Positions 22,812 through 34,645 of a stretch of DNA of 64,000 nucleotides are shown piece after piece. The notes under the pieces were generated by a model, which did no database searches, was not told the DNA's origin, and saw only the letters and a list, made by a program, of their open reading frames with translations. The translations under genes and the position numbers were made by a program. Positions within the stretch are counted from its first letter, which is position 1. Each line of letters starts with the position of its first letter. The stretch comes from Rutidosis leptorrhynchoides (taxonomy: Eukaryota > Streptophyta > Magnoliopsida > Asterales > Asteraceae), in contig NC_092333.1 in assembly GCF_046630445.1 (NCBI RefSeq), positions 714,255,001 through 714,319,000 on the forward strand, written 5' to 3'.

Positions 22812-23679
22812 TAGGGATGTGATCGGGTCGGGTTTGGATCGGGTTTAGGTAATTTCGGACCCGAACTCGATTAAGAAACTCCGCCTCAAACTCAGCCCGA
22901 AAACCATCGGGTCCCCATTTACTTACATACTATCGGATTTCGTGTTTCCCCACGGGTAAACGGGTATACCCGATTAGTCATTCTATATCTATTTTTCAAT
23001 AAGTTAACAAATCAAAATATCGAAAAATAAATTAACTATTTCATGTTTAAAGTATTATAAAATATTACATACAAAAAGTTGATTGAAAAGTTTTCTAAAA
23101 TACTCAAATACACAAAGTATATAAAATATAACATCTCGAAAACTTGTTGTGTATGATTATATTGAATAAAATTATACTCGTTTTCAAAATAATTCAGAGA
23201 AATCTTTCATACATTAACAATTATACTCGTTTTTACCAACGAACGTTTGCTTCAACGGTATCAAGCCTCAGTGTGGAAGGGCCCGCGATTAGTTGCCAAG
23301 CAACCCGGGTTCAATTCCTGTGGACGAAAGGTTTTCTCTCCAATTTCCTGCGATTAGTTGCCAAGCAACCCAGGTCCCGCGATTAGCTGCCAAGATGAGG
23401 ATTGTTGAAATAAATGATTCGCTAACGCAAATTCCCGTTAAAAAAAAATACTAAAATTTTACATAAAAATTATTATTAAAATTTCTCAGGTCGGGTATAC
23501 AGGTATGCGGGTCGGGTGAACGGGTTTGTATCCAAAACCATACTCGAACCCGAACCGGGAAATTTTTTTGTAACCATCCCCATACCCGGTCCATGACCCG
23601 ATGAACTCGGGTCAGACCCGGCCCAATTACAACGGGTATCGGGTTTCCCTATCGGGTACGGGTCATTTTGTCATCCCTA
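22812..23679. mobile_element. hAT-type non-autonomous element (868 bp) with 8-bp target duplication
   Basis: The ends are TAGGGATG and CATCCCTA, flanked by the direct 8-bp repeat CATATATG (22804-22811 and 23680-23687). Inside, both arms are rich in CGGGTCGGGT/GACCCG-type sequence. 8-bp duplications and this type of end are typical of hAT elements. No transposase is present. A SINE lies inside. Confidence 0.82.
23245..23449 (+). mobile_element. tRNA-derived SINE inside the hAT-type element
   Basis: Contains a B-box-like GGTTCAATTCC (about 23308-23318), a weak A-box-like stretch around 23260-23275, a short internal repeat (GCGATTAGTTGCCAAGCAAC, about 2.5 copies) and an A-run near 23441-23449. 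Boundaries are approximate. Confidence 0.5.
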
Positions 23680-23808
23680 CATATATGAGCTAAACACTAA
23701 GTGTGAAATAAAACCATGTAATCATTAAAACAGTTAAAAAAACACGTGTTCAAACGCTTGTTTGAAAAAACAAGTGAGTAACAATCGTTTCTATATAACC
23801 TTAGAATA

Positions 23809-23880
23809 TGTGTCTCAATGACTGCCTCAGAGGATGTGTCTTAATTACTGCCTCGGTAGATGTGTCTATATGACTGCCAC
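23809..23880. repeat. Short tandem repeat, about 34-bp period
   Basis: About two and a half copies of a unit containing GATGTGTCT and ACTGCCTC. The surrounding 22490-22800 and 23690-24376 sequence is AT-rich intergenic DNA in which I see no gene. Confidence 0.6.
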
Positions 23881-24517
23881 AAAATACTTTACAAAAAATA
23901 CAAAATACAAATCTTAAGAAATAAGTATTCAAAAGCGTTATTAAAATGATTGATATGAAAACAAACATGGACATAAGGGACAATGTCCTTTTAAGTGTGA
24001 GATATCGGTATATTATATTTTAGTATTCTGCAATCATCCTTAAATAAAATTATCAAAAATATTAAAAATGTTTGGGTTAATTGAAATTTTTTGTCAAAAA
24101 AATACCTTCTTAAATAATTTCTTAGGAGATTGTTTTATTGTTTTGTCAGAAAAATACATTTTTTAAAATAATTTTCTTAAATAATTTCTTAAAGTTAAAT
24201 ATAAAATATAAAATAAGAGAATAAAAGATTATAAATACGAGTGACGTCCTGTTAATTTTGTAGGCTCTGTTCGATAATCAAAAGTAGGCACTTTATATAC
24301 GCAAATTTTTCATATATAATGATAACTTCGATAATACTAATTAAGTCATAAGTAAATCTTAATTGAGGGACATTGATTATGTTTTTTATTTTTATTTTTT
24401 TGGAGAGCAAAATTTCATTAAACACGGGAAATGTACAACGAGAATTACAACGGAACCAAACCACAACAAGAAAAACTAAAACTATATTACAAGCACGGCA
24501 AAAAGGGAAATTCCTAA

Positions 24518-24799
24518 TTAGCCAATTCCGGATCTAGAAGAAACGTATGAGCCCAAATTAATAAGCCATTGGGACCAATCCAAAGAAGTCTTTTTGAGCC
24601 GTTTTGAGATCCACGAGAAGCTTGTTGTTTGAATATTGGTGAGAATTCCCAACGATTTCCAAGGACGATTTTTGAAGACGAGGTCGTTTCTAGCTTTCCA
24701 TAATGAATAGCCCACCACCCATTTAACGCTTTGCCATATACATTTACCTATGGCCGTAAGATGTGGATATAGCGAGGAGTCATCGAATGCTTGATCCAT
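24518..24799 (-). pseudogene. LINE ORF2 C-terminal fragment
   Basis: A 93-residue frame matching the C-terminal tail that follows the zf-RVT domain in plant L1 ORF2 proteins (GYSLWKARNDLVFKNRPWKS, then SFSWISKRLKK). The frame continues leftward in element order from the fragment at 28668-29415 once the solo LTR is set aside. Non-functional remnant. Confidence 0.85.
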
Positions 24800-24884
24800 G
24801 GAAATAGTATTAGCATGAGGAAAACTCTACCATCTCAAAACTTGATTCCATAACTCGATAACCTTTACGCATTGTGTTAAACTG

Positions 24885-25056
24885 TGTGACGACCCGGAAA
24901 TTTCCGACCAAATTTAAACTTAATCTTTATATGACTTTGACACGATAAGAAAAGTATGTAATGTTGAGTCTCAAAATTTTTAAACTGTTTACATGGATTC
25001 ATTTAACCTTTGACCAGTCCCGACGATTCACGAACAATTGTGTGTAAATAAATATG

Positions 25057-25140
<84 letters not shown>

Positions 25141-25257
25141 AAATAAATATAAGGGTATTTATATATATAATATTTTGAGTTAATAAAATACACTTTAATC
25201 AATTGGAATTAAAAATGATAAATGATAAATAAAATAATTAAGTTACTATTAAAATGA

Positions 25258-25323
<66 letters not shown>

Positions 25324-27462
25324 GTTAAAAATTTAAATATGTTATTTTATAGAATAAGTATTACATAAGTAATGAAATGTAAAGTTAATATATTATTTGA
25401 AATTACAAGTTAGAATATAAATGATATATCAATATTATTATTATTACTTTTATTATTATTACTAATGTTAATATTGATATTAATATTTGTATTATTAATA
25501 TTATTAATTTTAATATGAGATATAAATATATATATATATAAAATTTAATATGTATAAGCTGTTATATTATTATTATTAATATTATTATTATCATTAATAA
25601 TATTAATATTGTTATAACTGGTAATATTGTTAGTATCATTAATAAGATTATTATTATTATTATCATTATTATTAATTAAATTTATTAAAATTATCATTTA
25701 TCATATTATTATTTATCATTTATTATTACTAGAATTTTTATTAATAATATTATTATTATAAGTAATATTAGTAATAGTATTATTAATAATATTAATATAT
25801 TTATTAATTATAAAAAATTTATGAATTATATAAATGTATATATACATATATATTAACAGATTTAGAAAAATAGATTTATATACATACTTATATATAAAAT
25901 ACATTTATATATGAATACATATACAGATAATTATATAAATATACGGTATATACAAATATTTATACAGATATATATGTGTAAATACAGTTAGATATATATA
26001 TATATATACTCCGTATACAAACACAGAAAATTTCGTATTCTGTTTCATATCATTTTCAAAGCTGTAGTTGATTGATTTTGCTGTCTCTAAAAATCTGTTA
26101 CAAAACAAATTCAATTACAGGCAGATCCAAATTCAGTTAGGAATCATACGCCATTTTTTTTGTACCTGATGATTCCTCCTGTCGACCAATTGGCTATATA
26201 ATCCATCGAATTGCACACTCATGAGGATTAATTTATTCGTATATATATTGTCATTATCAATTAGAAACTATTACAGTTATTTTTCGATTGAAATTAAACT
26301 AGAAAAATCGAAGAACCAGGTACTACCCTGTTCTTATTTTAATTTTTCAAAAAGCTCGAAAACGAATCAATTGTCAAAATCCTTAAATGCAATTATGTTT
26401 GAAATCTCTGTTTCAAACTATCTGCAAAGTTTCAAATCTCAATTTTTCCTATCGAGACCTAATTTTTGAGTCAAACTTAATCCTTAAAAAGTCAAAAGTC
26501 GTGTTCTTGGCAAAATTCGAAATCAATTTGATGTTTTGAGTTAAATTAAGGATCCAGATAGTTTCTAGGAGGGATTGTTATTGAAACATCTTTCATGTTA
26601 TGATCGTGGTCTAAAACACTTTAAAATTCGAGTTTAATGTTTGAGTTCATGGCGTGTTTTTCTTCCCATCTCAGATCTTTTTATTTTATTTTTATTCTGT
26701 TTAAATTGATTTATTCAACCACTAATTGTTTCTGTTTCAAAAACCAAGTCTTAATCGAACGTATATATTATTTTTATGAGTTTAGTGAATGTCCAGTCGA
26801 CTTGTTTTGATGAAGAAGAAAGGATAACAGAAATACGGGGTATATTTAAATCAGTTAGGTTTAATTCTAGAAAAACAAAACTGGAAGGATGGTTAAGGGG
26901 GTTAGCGGGTAAACGTGAGGTCGCGGGTTCGAGTCCGGTTGGAAAAGCCTTTAAGGTAGTAATCATTTTTGTTATTGTTATTGTTATTGTTATTGTTATT
27001 GTTATTGTTATTGTTATTGTTATTGCTATTGCTATTGCTATTGCTAATATTACATATGTATTATTATTATAATTATGATCATTATTATTATTATTATCAT
27101 TATTATGAACATAATACAATTTATCATTATAAATATTATTATTAGTATCATTTTATAAATTGTTAGTATTATTATTGTTATTATCAACAAAAGTATTAGT
27201 AATAAATTCATTATTGACAATATCATTATTATTATTAGTATTATCATTATTAATAAAGTTGTTATTATTATTATTAGTAACTTATTATTATTATTATTAT
27301 CAAAACTATCATTTTTAACAAATAAATATTAGTTTCATAAAAGATACTTATTACATATACTATAATTAAAATAATATCTCATATAACTATATATCAAACA
27401 GGCTAACATTTAAAATACTTATACAATATTTGATTTTTAATATAATACTAAACATATGTGTA

Positions 27463-27534
<72 letters not shown>

Positions 27535-28667
27535 TAAAACTAAAAGTATAGATATTAATTATTGTAATGATATATATATAAAATAAATATATATAATATA
27601 TAAGTTAAGATGTGATACATAAATAAAAAAAAATATGTTTTTATTGAAGTTTAGAATAAATCCTAATAACTACAAATGTATATAAATATTACGTAACTAA
27701 TAAATGAAATTATGTGATTTCTAGTATACGTTTTAATATATAAATGACTGATATATGTTCGTGAATCCGAGGCCAACCCTGCATTGTTCAGTATCGTCGA
27801 ATGAATATTTTTACTACAAAATATTGTATCGTGAGTTTCATTTGCTTCCTTTTTAAATGCTTTTGCAATATATATTTTTGGGACTGAGAATACATGCGCT
27901 GCTTTTATAAATGTTTTACGAAATAGACACAAGTAATCGAAACTACATTCTATGGTTGGATTATCAAATCGAATATCACCCTTTTTAGTCTGGTAATCTA
28001 AGAATTAGGGAACAGAAACCCTAATTGACGTGAATCCTAAAGATAGATCTATTGAGCCTAACAAACCCCATCCGGGTTACGGATGCTTTAGTACTTCGAT
28101 TTTATCATATCCGATGAGAGTCCCGGAATGATGGGGATATTCTAGACGCGTTTTGTTAATGTCGATTATCAGGTGTTCACCATATGAATGATTTTTAATT
28201 CGCGGGTTACGCGTATTATTTTGTACACGGGTTACGTGTGCGGTTATAATTGAAATCTTGTGGTCTATTAAAATTATGGAAATGATTATTATGATAAACC
28301 TATGAACTCACCAACCTTTTGGTTGACACTTTTAAGCATGTTTATTCTCAGGTATGAAAGAAATCTTCCGTTGTGCATTTGCTCATTTTAAAGATATTAC
28401 TTGGAGTCATTCATGGCATATTTCAAAAGATGTTGCATTCAAGTCGTTGAGTTCAATAAAGATTATTATTAAATAAATGACAGAATAAGTAATTTATAGT
28501 TTGAATATTATGAAATGGTATACATGCCTGTCAACTTTCGATGAAATGAAAGTTTGTCTTTTAAAAATGAATGCAATGTTTATAAAATGTATCATATAGA
28601 GGTCCGAACCTCGCAATGTAATCAATTGATATGAATCGTTTATAATCGATATGAACGGGTCGTTAAA
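24885..28667 (+). repeat. Solo LTR (3.8 kb) inserted in the LINE
   Basis: Starts TGTGACGACCCGG and ends near CGGGTCGTTAAA, with the 5-bp direct repeat AACTG on both sides (24880-24884 and 28668-28672). Its 3' third (about 27890-28660) resembles the chromovirus LTR family here, for instance around TCTGGTAATCTAAGAATTAG and GTTCACCATATGAATGAT. No internal region is present, so it is a solo LTR left by recombination. Length is inflated by (AT)n and ATT/TTA-type tracts (25060-25140, 25260-25320, 25430-25800, 27060-27300, 27476-27530) and by a SINE. Confidence 0.85.
26881..27045 (+). mobile_element. tRNA-derived SINE with (TTATTG)n tail
   Basis: Head with an A-box-like GGATGGTTAAGGGGGTTAGC and a perfect B box GGTTCGAGTCC (26926-26936), followed by a hexanucleotide tail of TTATTG grading into CTATTG (about 26970-27041). 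The tRNA-like head cannot form a complete tRNA, so it is a SINE rather than a gene. It lies inside the solo LTR. Confidence 0.65.
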
Positions 28668-29415
28668 AACTGTGCTCCACCGATTCCACTAATTTCTTAC
28701 AAATAGGACAAAGAACCGAATCAAGATCAATGCCACGTTTATCTAGTTCGATCCTCACCGGTAATCTTAATTGATTTGCCCTCCATATGAAAATTTCCAC
28801 CTTTAGGGGTAAAGCTTTGTTTCTAAGAGTAGAAGAATTCGTAGTGGAGGTTATAGTCGAAGATAAAATCAATGAGGATAGTCCCTTAGTTCTGAAGACA
28901 CCGTCCGATTCAAGCGTGTATTTCCATTTATCCTGAGAATAATTATTGAGTTGAACAGAGGATACGATGGAGGTAATATTCTGCAGCTCGTCAATTGATC
29001 GACCCCTGAAGGGCCCGACCCATTGCCATTTGAAAATCTTCCTGTTATCTTGAATATCAACTCTATCGGCAACTGATACATTTTTGTCTTCTTCCAATTC
29101 AAATAACTTGGCAAATTTATTTTTTAAAGTGTATTCTCCCACCCACCGATCATGCCAAAAACTAACATTGAGCCCGTTTCCAATATCCTTGACGAAAGAA
29201 GAAGAGAAATCAATTCCTTTTGCGTCAATAGCCATCCTTGCTTTGATAATGTTGCACCAAGTTGAAGAACCGTGACAAATCCTGTCATTGTTAGTACAAT
29301 CCAAACCCCCACCTGCCCCATATATGCTTGAAATAACCTTGACCCAAAGGTAGTTTTGATTCGATTTGAACCGCCACCACAATTTGCCCAAAAGAGCTAA
29401 ATTTTTAGCCACCAA
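28668..29415 (-). pseudogene. LINE ORF2 fragment: RT C-terminal and zf-RVT region
   Basis: About 248 residues. Starts at NLALLGKLWWRF, includes GNGLNVSFWHDRW and a zf-RVT-like block (LPLKVEIFIWRANQLRLPVR ... LCPICKKLVESVEHS). The last residues meet the solo LTR edge. Upstream in element order the RT continues at about 29420-30004 in broken frames, including SFGGRLTLVKSVLNSLPLYF and the catalytic YADD. This is typical plant L1 ORF2 and clearly a dead copy. Confidence 0.88.
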
Positions 29416-30020
29416 AGACCCGATGTTTAACCCGCCCGAATCATATGGAAGTATGACTTTATCCCATTTAACCCAAAAAAAAAATTTCCCTCACCCGACC
29501 CGCCTCAAAAGAAATTGTACCTCAAAGATTCGAGAAGCTTTAGAACACTTGCAGGAGCACGGAAGATGGAGAAAAAGTAAAGAGGTAAACTATTTAACAC
29601 CGATTTCACGAGAGTTAGTCGACCACCAAAAGAAACCGATTTGGATTTCCAATCCGATAGCTTTTTTTTAAACTTATCAACCACCGGTTGCCACAAACTA
29701 GCCTTTTTCATATTAACACCAAGGGGAATACCTAATATTTAAGCGGAAATGATCCAGGAGTGCATTTAAACCTTGTTGCCATATGATTAAGTTCGTCATT
29801 ACCAACCCCGACACCAAACAAGTTACTTTTTTGAAAATTTACTTTGAGGCCCGAGAGTTTTTCAAAACACTTAAGAAGTTTCATAATAGTGCTCAAGTTA
29901 CAAGAGTTTCATTCCCCAAAGATGATCATGTCATCGGCATATTGTAAATGAGACACTATCACCCTATCACGACTCACTTCTATACCTTTGATTTCCCCAA
30001 TACTTTATGTTTTTTATTTT

Positions 30021-30288
30021 AAAATTCATAATTAACAATTAAACCTAGGTATCTAATATTAGGATAATTTTTTTTAGACCTCAATATATATTGAGCTCTG
30101 TGCGATCGACACGTCTTACACGCTCTAATATCCGATAAACACAATCGTGATTGTCCTGTGTCAAGTCATTTCATAGTCAATTCACAAAAAGTTGGTTTAA
30201 TTTAGAAAAATGGATCGATGCAGTTAACTATTGCCTTTTTACATTCCGTTTTTGTAATTTGGGCTTTATTGATACGTTACATAGGGCT
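30021..30288. other. Intergenic, nothing recognised
   Basis: AT-rich sequence between the LINE and the candidate MITE. No gene or repeat structure that I can support. Confidence 0.6.
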
Positions 30289-31061
30289 TGTTTACTTACA
30301 CCTTAATTGGCTGAGGTGAATACCTAACTTATTCGGTCATTCAAATGGGTTGTTTACTTTTACAGCTTAAATTAATAGATGCCTTTATGGAAAGCTTTTT
30401 ATTAAGTTAAAAAAGGGCACTTGTCCCCATCTTGCTCCAACTTAATCCAACTGGTGCCAAGATTACCCTCTCCTTTCTTCTCGTTTCATATCTATATCCA
30501 AATCAAAATTCCCAAAATATCTCACACCATCATCATATTTTCTCCCCGTGAACATTATTACAGCATCGTCGCCGCACCGGCAGGTCAGACACTATTACTA
30601 CCGATGTCGCAAGATAGAAATTAATAGAGGAAATAGAGATTTAAGCTTTTTCTTGTAGTCTTGTTTATATCTCCGGCGAGCACCCTGTATGTATCTCCGG
30701 CGACCACCACTTAAATAGTTGAATGTTTTTGTTTCTTTGTAAAAGCAAAACCCACGAACCTGTTGTTATTAGAGATGATATATCATCACGGTTGTTAGGC
30801 CAAGGATTGCTCAGATGGACACCCAATATCTATTGTTACATTTGAACTTCAATTGTTAGTTTTTTTTTTTTTTTTTATGATACAACTAGTTGAATGATGG
30901 GAAATTATTTTAGAAGAAATAGAACATAAAGAAAAATGTGTAGTAGGTAAGCTTCTTAATTGTTACTGAGTAGTACTTTCAAGATAATTGAGATATTTTA
31001 CTAAGGGGTAAAATGGTATTTTGCTTTTATTGAGACAATTTATTAAGCGTGAAAGTAAACA
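30289..31061. mobile_element. Candidate non-autonomous DNA transposon with gene-like interior
   Basis: Left end TGTTTACTTACACCTTAA (30289-30306) and right end, read in reverse, TGTTTACTTTCACGCTTAA (complement of 31043-31061) form an imperfect terminal inverted repeat. I could not define a target duplication. The interior has less AT-rich, leader-like sequence with CTCCGGCGA repeats (30672-30706) that could be captured exon sequence. Confidence 0.35.
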
Positions 31062-31141
31062 CATATTTTTATTATCATCTTATTGTATAATGCTTATCAT
31101 TATTCATATAGTCATATATTACACATACCGATAGATATACA

Positions 31142-31578
31142 CACTGTTGCAAAACACCCCGTCTCGAGCCGTCTCGACGCCCGTCTCGACGGTTCGGTGA
31201 CTAGTCCGTCCCGTCTCGAAAAAAACCGTCTAATATGACAGTCAACGGTCAAAATTTGGGTCAAAGTTGAAAAAAATTGGGTCAAAGTCGGTCAAAATTT
31301 AGAAAAGCCTGAAAATCGGTAAAATCGCTAAAATATATCGTATTTTAGTTTTAATTTTTTGTATTAAATTAACGATGATAGCAATTATGGGTACAAATTA
31401 ATTAATTAAAGTTTTTAGCTAAAAAATATGTATACATATATGCATTTTTATACTTATATATTTAAAAGTCAACTTTGGTCAACGTCCGTCTCGACCCCCG
31501 TCTCGACCCCGTCTCGAACGTTTCTACCTTTTTAGGACCCGACCGTCTCGACCCCGTCTCACGTCTTTTGCAAACTTG
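31142..31578. mobile_element. hAT-like MITE, family copy 1 (437 bp)
   Basis: Begins CACTGTTGCAAAAC, ends TTTTGCAAACTTG, and is flanked by the 8-bp direct repeat GATATACA (31134-31141 and 31579-31586). The interior has CCGTCTCGACCCCGTCTCG-type sequence at both ends and GTCAACGGTCAAA-type motifs. It shares length, order and motifs with 43931-44366. It ends 123 bp before the start codon of the gene at 31702. Confidence 0.85.
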
Positions 31579-31701
31579 GATATACATATGCATACCGTTG
31601 CAAGTAAAACACTTCATACTACATTTTTTCAGAAATAAAAATTTGTAGGGTTATTCTTAGAGTTCACAAATCATCAGAAATAAAAATTTCAAGTTCACAA
31701 A

Positions 31702-33858
31702 ATGTCCAATCTTAGAGTTAATCTCGATTGTGCTCGGTAAGTTCTTGCTTTTACGATCTTGTATATAATTTAATAATTCTAGGGTTATTCGATTGTGTAT
31801 ATAATTCAGTAATGCTAGTAATTTCTTGTTAATGTTACGTTTTCTTGTTAATCGATTGGGTATATAATTTAGAATTTTCACATATGCTAATTATAGTGTA
31901 TGTCGTGTTAATCTTGTACGATTTCTTTTTAATTTTACGATTTCTAGGGTTTATGTTTTATGATTTCCAGTCTTAAAGAAATTAATTTTGCTTCGTTTTA
32001 TTTTCTTATAAATTGTTATGTGATACCTTGTGATTATTAAAAATGTATTTAAAGAACATTAAACTTATTGCTCTATACAATGTTTAGTTTGAATATTACT
32101 GTAGTTATTAGCTTAATCTTGTATATTTATTTCATATAAGTTAATCATGTATAGGCCTGGGTAAATCTTTGTAGAATTGTATTATATGTTTGTATAGAAT
32201 AAAGATATACAAAGACTGATTTCTAGGGTTTATTTCATCAAGAGATTTATTATGCTTCGTTTTGATTGTGTTTTACAGTGGTGGCTCTGGCTCTACAACT
32301 GATACAGCTGACTACTTCAATTCGGATGAGCCGATTATACTTCCAAGAAAAAAACGAACAAAAAGAAGTCTAGATCCTGGCGCAAATCCGGTTGCTGGTG
32401 TGTTACTTGTATTAATATTTATAGTAGAAACAGAAGAAGAACTAGTAGATTAGATCTTTTTGTAGAATCTTGTTATTATATCTAGCATTATTTAAATCTA
32501 ATTTGTTTTTGAAGCAGGTGCTCAAGATGTTGCTGCAAGTGCTCAGAATGCTGAAAATACTAATTCATCTGCTGCTGCAGGTGGCCAAAATACCCATAAT
32601 GAAAACCTGAGCCAAGTTTCTGAAGCCGGTTCACAAAATGCAAGATGTCGGTTGATATATTTCCGAAAAAAAAGAAGAACAGGTATAGGTAGATTAGATC
32701 TCTTAGTTAAATCTTGTTATTATGTTTTATTAATTAAATCAATTTTTTTTTTTGAAGCAGTTGCTCGGGATGCTATGCACGCAAATCATGCTGCTGAAGG
32801 TGCTGTTGGTGGTGTTGCACACAATGCTAATCTGAATGAAGTTGTCGAAGCTGGTCCTGAAAATACACATTCATCTGCTGCTGGTGTGTTATTAATACTC
32901 ATATAGTAGAAAAAGATTTAGTTAAACTTGTTAATTATGTTTTCTTAATTAAATTAAATTTGTTTTTGAAGCAGTTTCTCGGGATGCTATTCCCGTTGGT
33001 GGTCTTGCACACAATGCTAATCTGAATGAAGTTGTCGAAGCTGGTCCCGAAAGTACACGTTCATCTGTTGCTGGTGTGTTATTAATACTCATATAGTAGA
33101 AAAGGATTTAGTTAAATCTTGTTAATTATGTTTTCTTAATTAAATTAAATTTGTTTTTGAAGCAGTTTCTCGGGATGCTATTCCCATTGGTGGTCTTGCA
33201 CACAATGCTAATCTGAATGAAGTTGTCGAAGCTGGTCCCGAAAGCACACATTCATCTGCTGCTGGTGTGTTATTAATACTCATATAGTAGAAAATGATTC
33301 AGTTAAATCTTGTTGTTATGTTTTCTTAATTAAATCCAATTTGTTTTTGAAGCAGTTTCTCGGGATGCTATTCCCGTTGGTGGCCTTGCACACAATGCTA
33401 ATCTGAATGAAGTTGTCGAAGGTGGTCCCGAAAGTACACATTTGTCTGCTGCTGTGTTATTAATACGCATATAGTAGAAAAAGAATTAGTTAAATCTTGT
33501 TATTATGTTGCGTTAATTAAACCCAACTTCTTGTTGTAGTAGATGCTCGGGATGCTATTCACGCAAATGTTGCTGCTGAAGGTGCCGTTGGTGGTGTTGC
33601 ACACAATGTTAATCTGAATGAATTGGTAGTAGCTATACCTCGTAGGGCCTTCCGAAATATGTCTAGAAGATTACAGTACATCACCAATCATGTTGTTCAT
33701 ATACAAAATGAGGTAATTCAATTTAATGATGTATATTGATTGATTGATATTTATATTTAGATTCATATATATTTTTTCATTCTTTGTAATTGTTTTATTT
33801 TTCCTGACAGGTTCACTTTTTGAAGGAAGTTTTTGATAGTTTCATACCCAAGAACTAA
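31702..33858 (+). CDS. Unrecognised nine-exon gene with tandemly duplicated symmetric exons
   Basis: Proposed exons: 31702-31736, 32279-32397, 32518-32682, 32761-32883, 32975-33073, 33166-33264, (33356-33453), 33543-33712, 33811-33858, all with GT and AG at the junctions. Without the bracketed exon the message is 858 nt, encoding 285 residues. The start is MSNLRVNLDCAR, joined in phase to an acidic/basic exon with PRKKRTKRS, a likely nuclear signal; a second basic patch (FRKKRRT) ends exon 3. Exons 4-7 repeat the theme RDAI(P/H)...GGLAHNANLNEVVE. The C-terminus (SRRLQYITNHVVHIQNEVHF) looks helical. Exons 3-6 all begin and end in phase 1, so each can be duplicated or skipped without shifting the frame. 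No known domain recognised. A MITE lies just upstream. Confidence 0.6.
32761..33542 (+). repeat. Tandem exon-intron units, about 190-bp period
   Basis: Units start at 32761, 32975, 33166, 33356 and 33543 (spacings 214, 191, 190, 187). Exons 5-7 are 99, 99 and 98-99 bp and nearly identical. The introns, about 90 bp, are also similar, ending TTTTTGAAGCAG. This shows duplication of whole exon-intron units at the DNA level. Confidence 0.88.
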
Positions 33859-33968
33859 CGTTTGTGGTGTATCTTTTGACATTTGAAATGTAAATGAGAA
33901 CCATTGAAATGTAAAGGAGTAATTCAGCCATACCTTCTTGTCATAGATGTATATGTAAACATTGAATT

Positions 33969-34190
33969 GTTTTTTTTTTTTTTTTTTTTTTTTTTTTGGT
34001 TTTTTTTTATCCCGAATAATCAACTGATATATAAAACTTGAGGACACAAAGCAACACCAAGCTCAAACAAACCGAGGCCCAAAAAAAAACCTAAGACGCC
34101 CAAATTAATCAAACCTAAGACCAACAAAAACAAGAGTTATTTCGTTGTCCAGAAGCTATTTTATCTATTCTCGAGTTGCCTGAGATCGGT
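33969..34190 (-). mobile_element. Probable LINE 3' end (minus strand)
   Basis: A run of about 34 Ts at 33970-34003 followed by sequence resembling a plant LINE 3' UTR read backwards. No coding part survives. It abuts the plus-strand LINE that follows. Confidence 0.4.
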
Positions 34191-34645
34191 TTTTTTTTTG
34201 GGGGAGACAATCACTCCAGCCGAAGATCTAATGGATTGGGTGGGAAGCATCTCTCGAAAATGGTGGCCTAGAAATCGGGAGTTTACGAGCTTTTAACAAC
34301 GCTCTTCTTTTAAAATGGATATGGCGCTTAAAGGTGATGCCTAACTCGATTTGGGTAACAGTCATCAAAGCCATTCATGGCGAAGAGGCTGGATTGGATG
34401 GTTTGAACATCACATACAAGGGAGTTTGGTCCAATATTGTTCATACCTTCCATAAGCTAATTCATCAAGGTTATATCCCTCTTGACATTTTAGGTGCAAA
34501 AATTGGTAATGGTCGTAATATACGCTTTTGGCATGACAGTTGGTTCGATGATGGTGCTCTAAAGGATAAATTCCGGCGTCTCTATCACTTAGAATCGAAT
34601 AAAGAATGTTATCTTGCAGATAGATTGGAGAATAATAATTAGTCC

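Larger units (their letters stand above)
24393..30004 (-). mobile_element. 5'-truncated L1-type LINE, split by a solo LTR
   Basis: Both ends carry the same 16-bp direct repeat TTATGTTTTTTATTTT (24377-24392 and 30005-30020). The left end (the LINE 3' end) begins with a T-rich run, the complement of a poly(A) tail. The coding remnant runs from the RT catalytic region (YADD, complement of about 29925-29936) through the zf-RVT region to the C-terminus. It is interrupted at 24885-28667 by an LTR with its own target duplication. The 5' part, including the endonuclease, is missing. Confidence 0.88.

Noticed and set aside
26881-26960. Possible tRNA gene
   Set aside because: A and B boxes are present but the stretch cannot fold into a full cloverleaf with paired acceptor ends, and it is followed by a simple-repeat tail. 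A SINE head fits better.
33356-33453. Exon 7 as a regular coding exon of the nine-exon gene
   Set aside because: Its donor has lost two bases and inclusion would shift the frame, so it is left bracketed in the model.
32398-33542. CRISPR-like array of direct repeats
   Set aside because: Repeat units are exon-intron units with GT-AG ends in a plant gene; repeats and spacers are both conserved.
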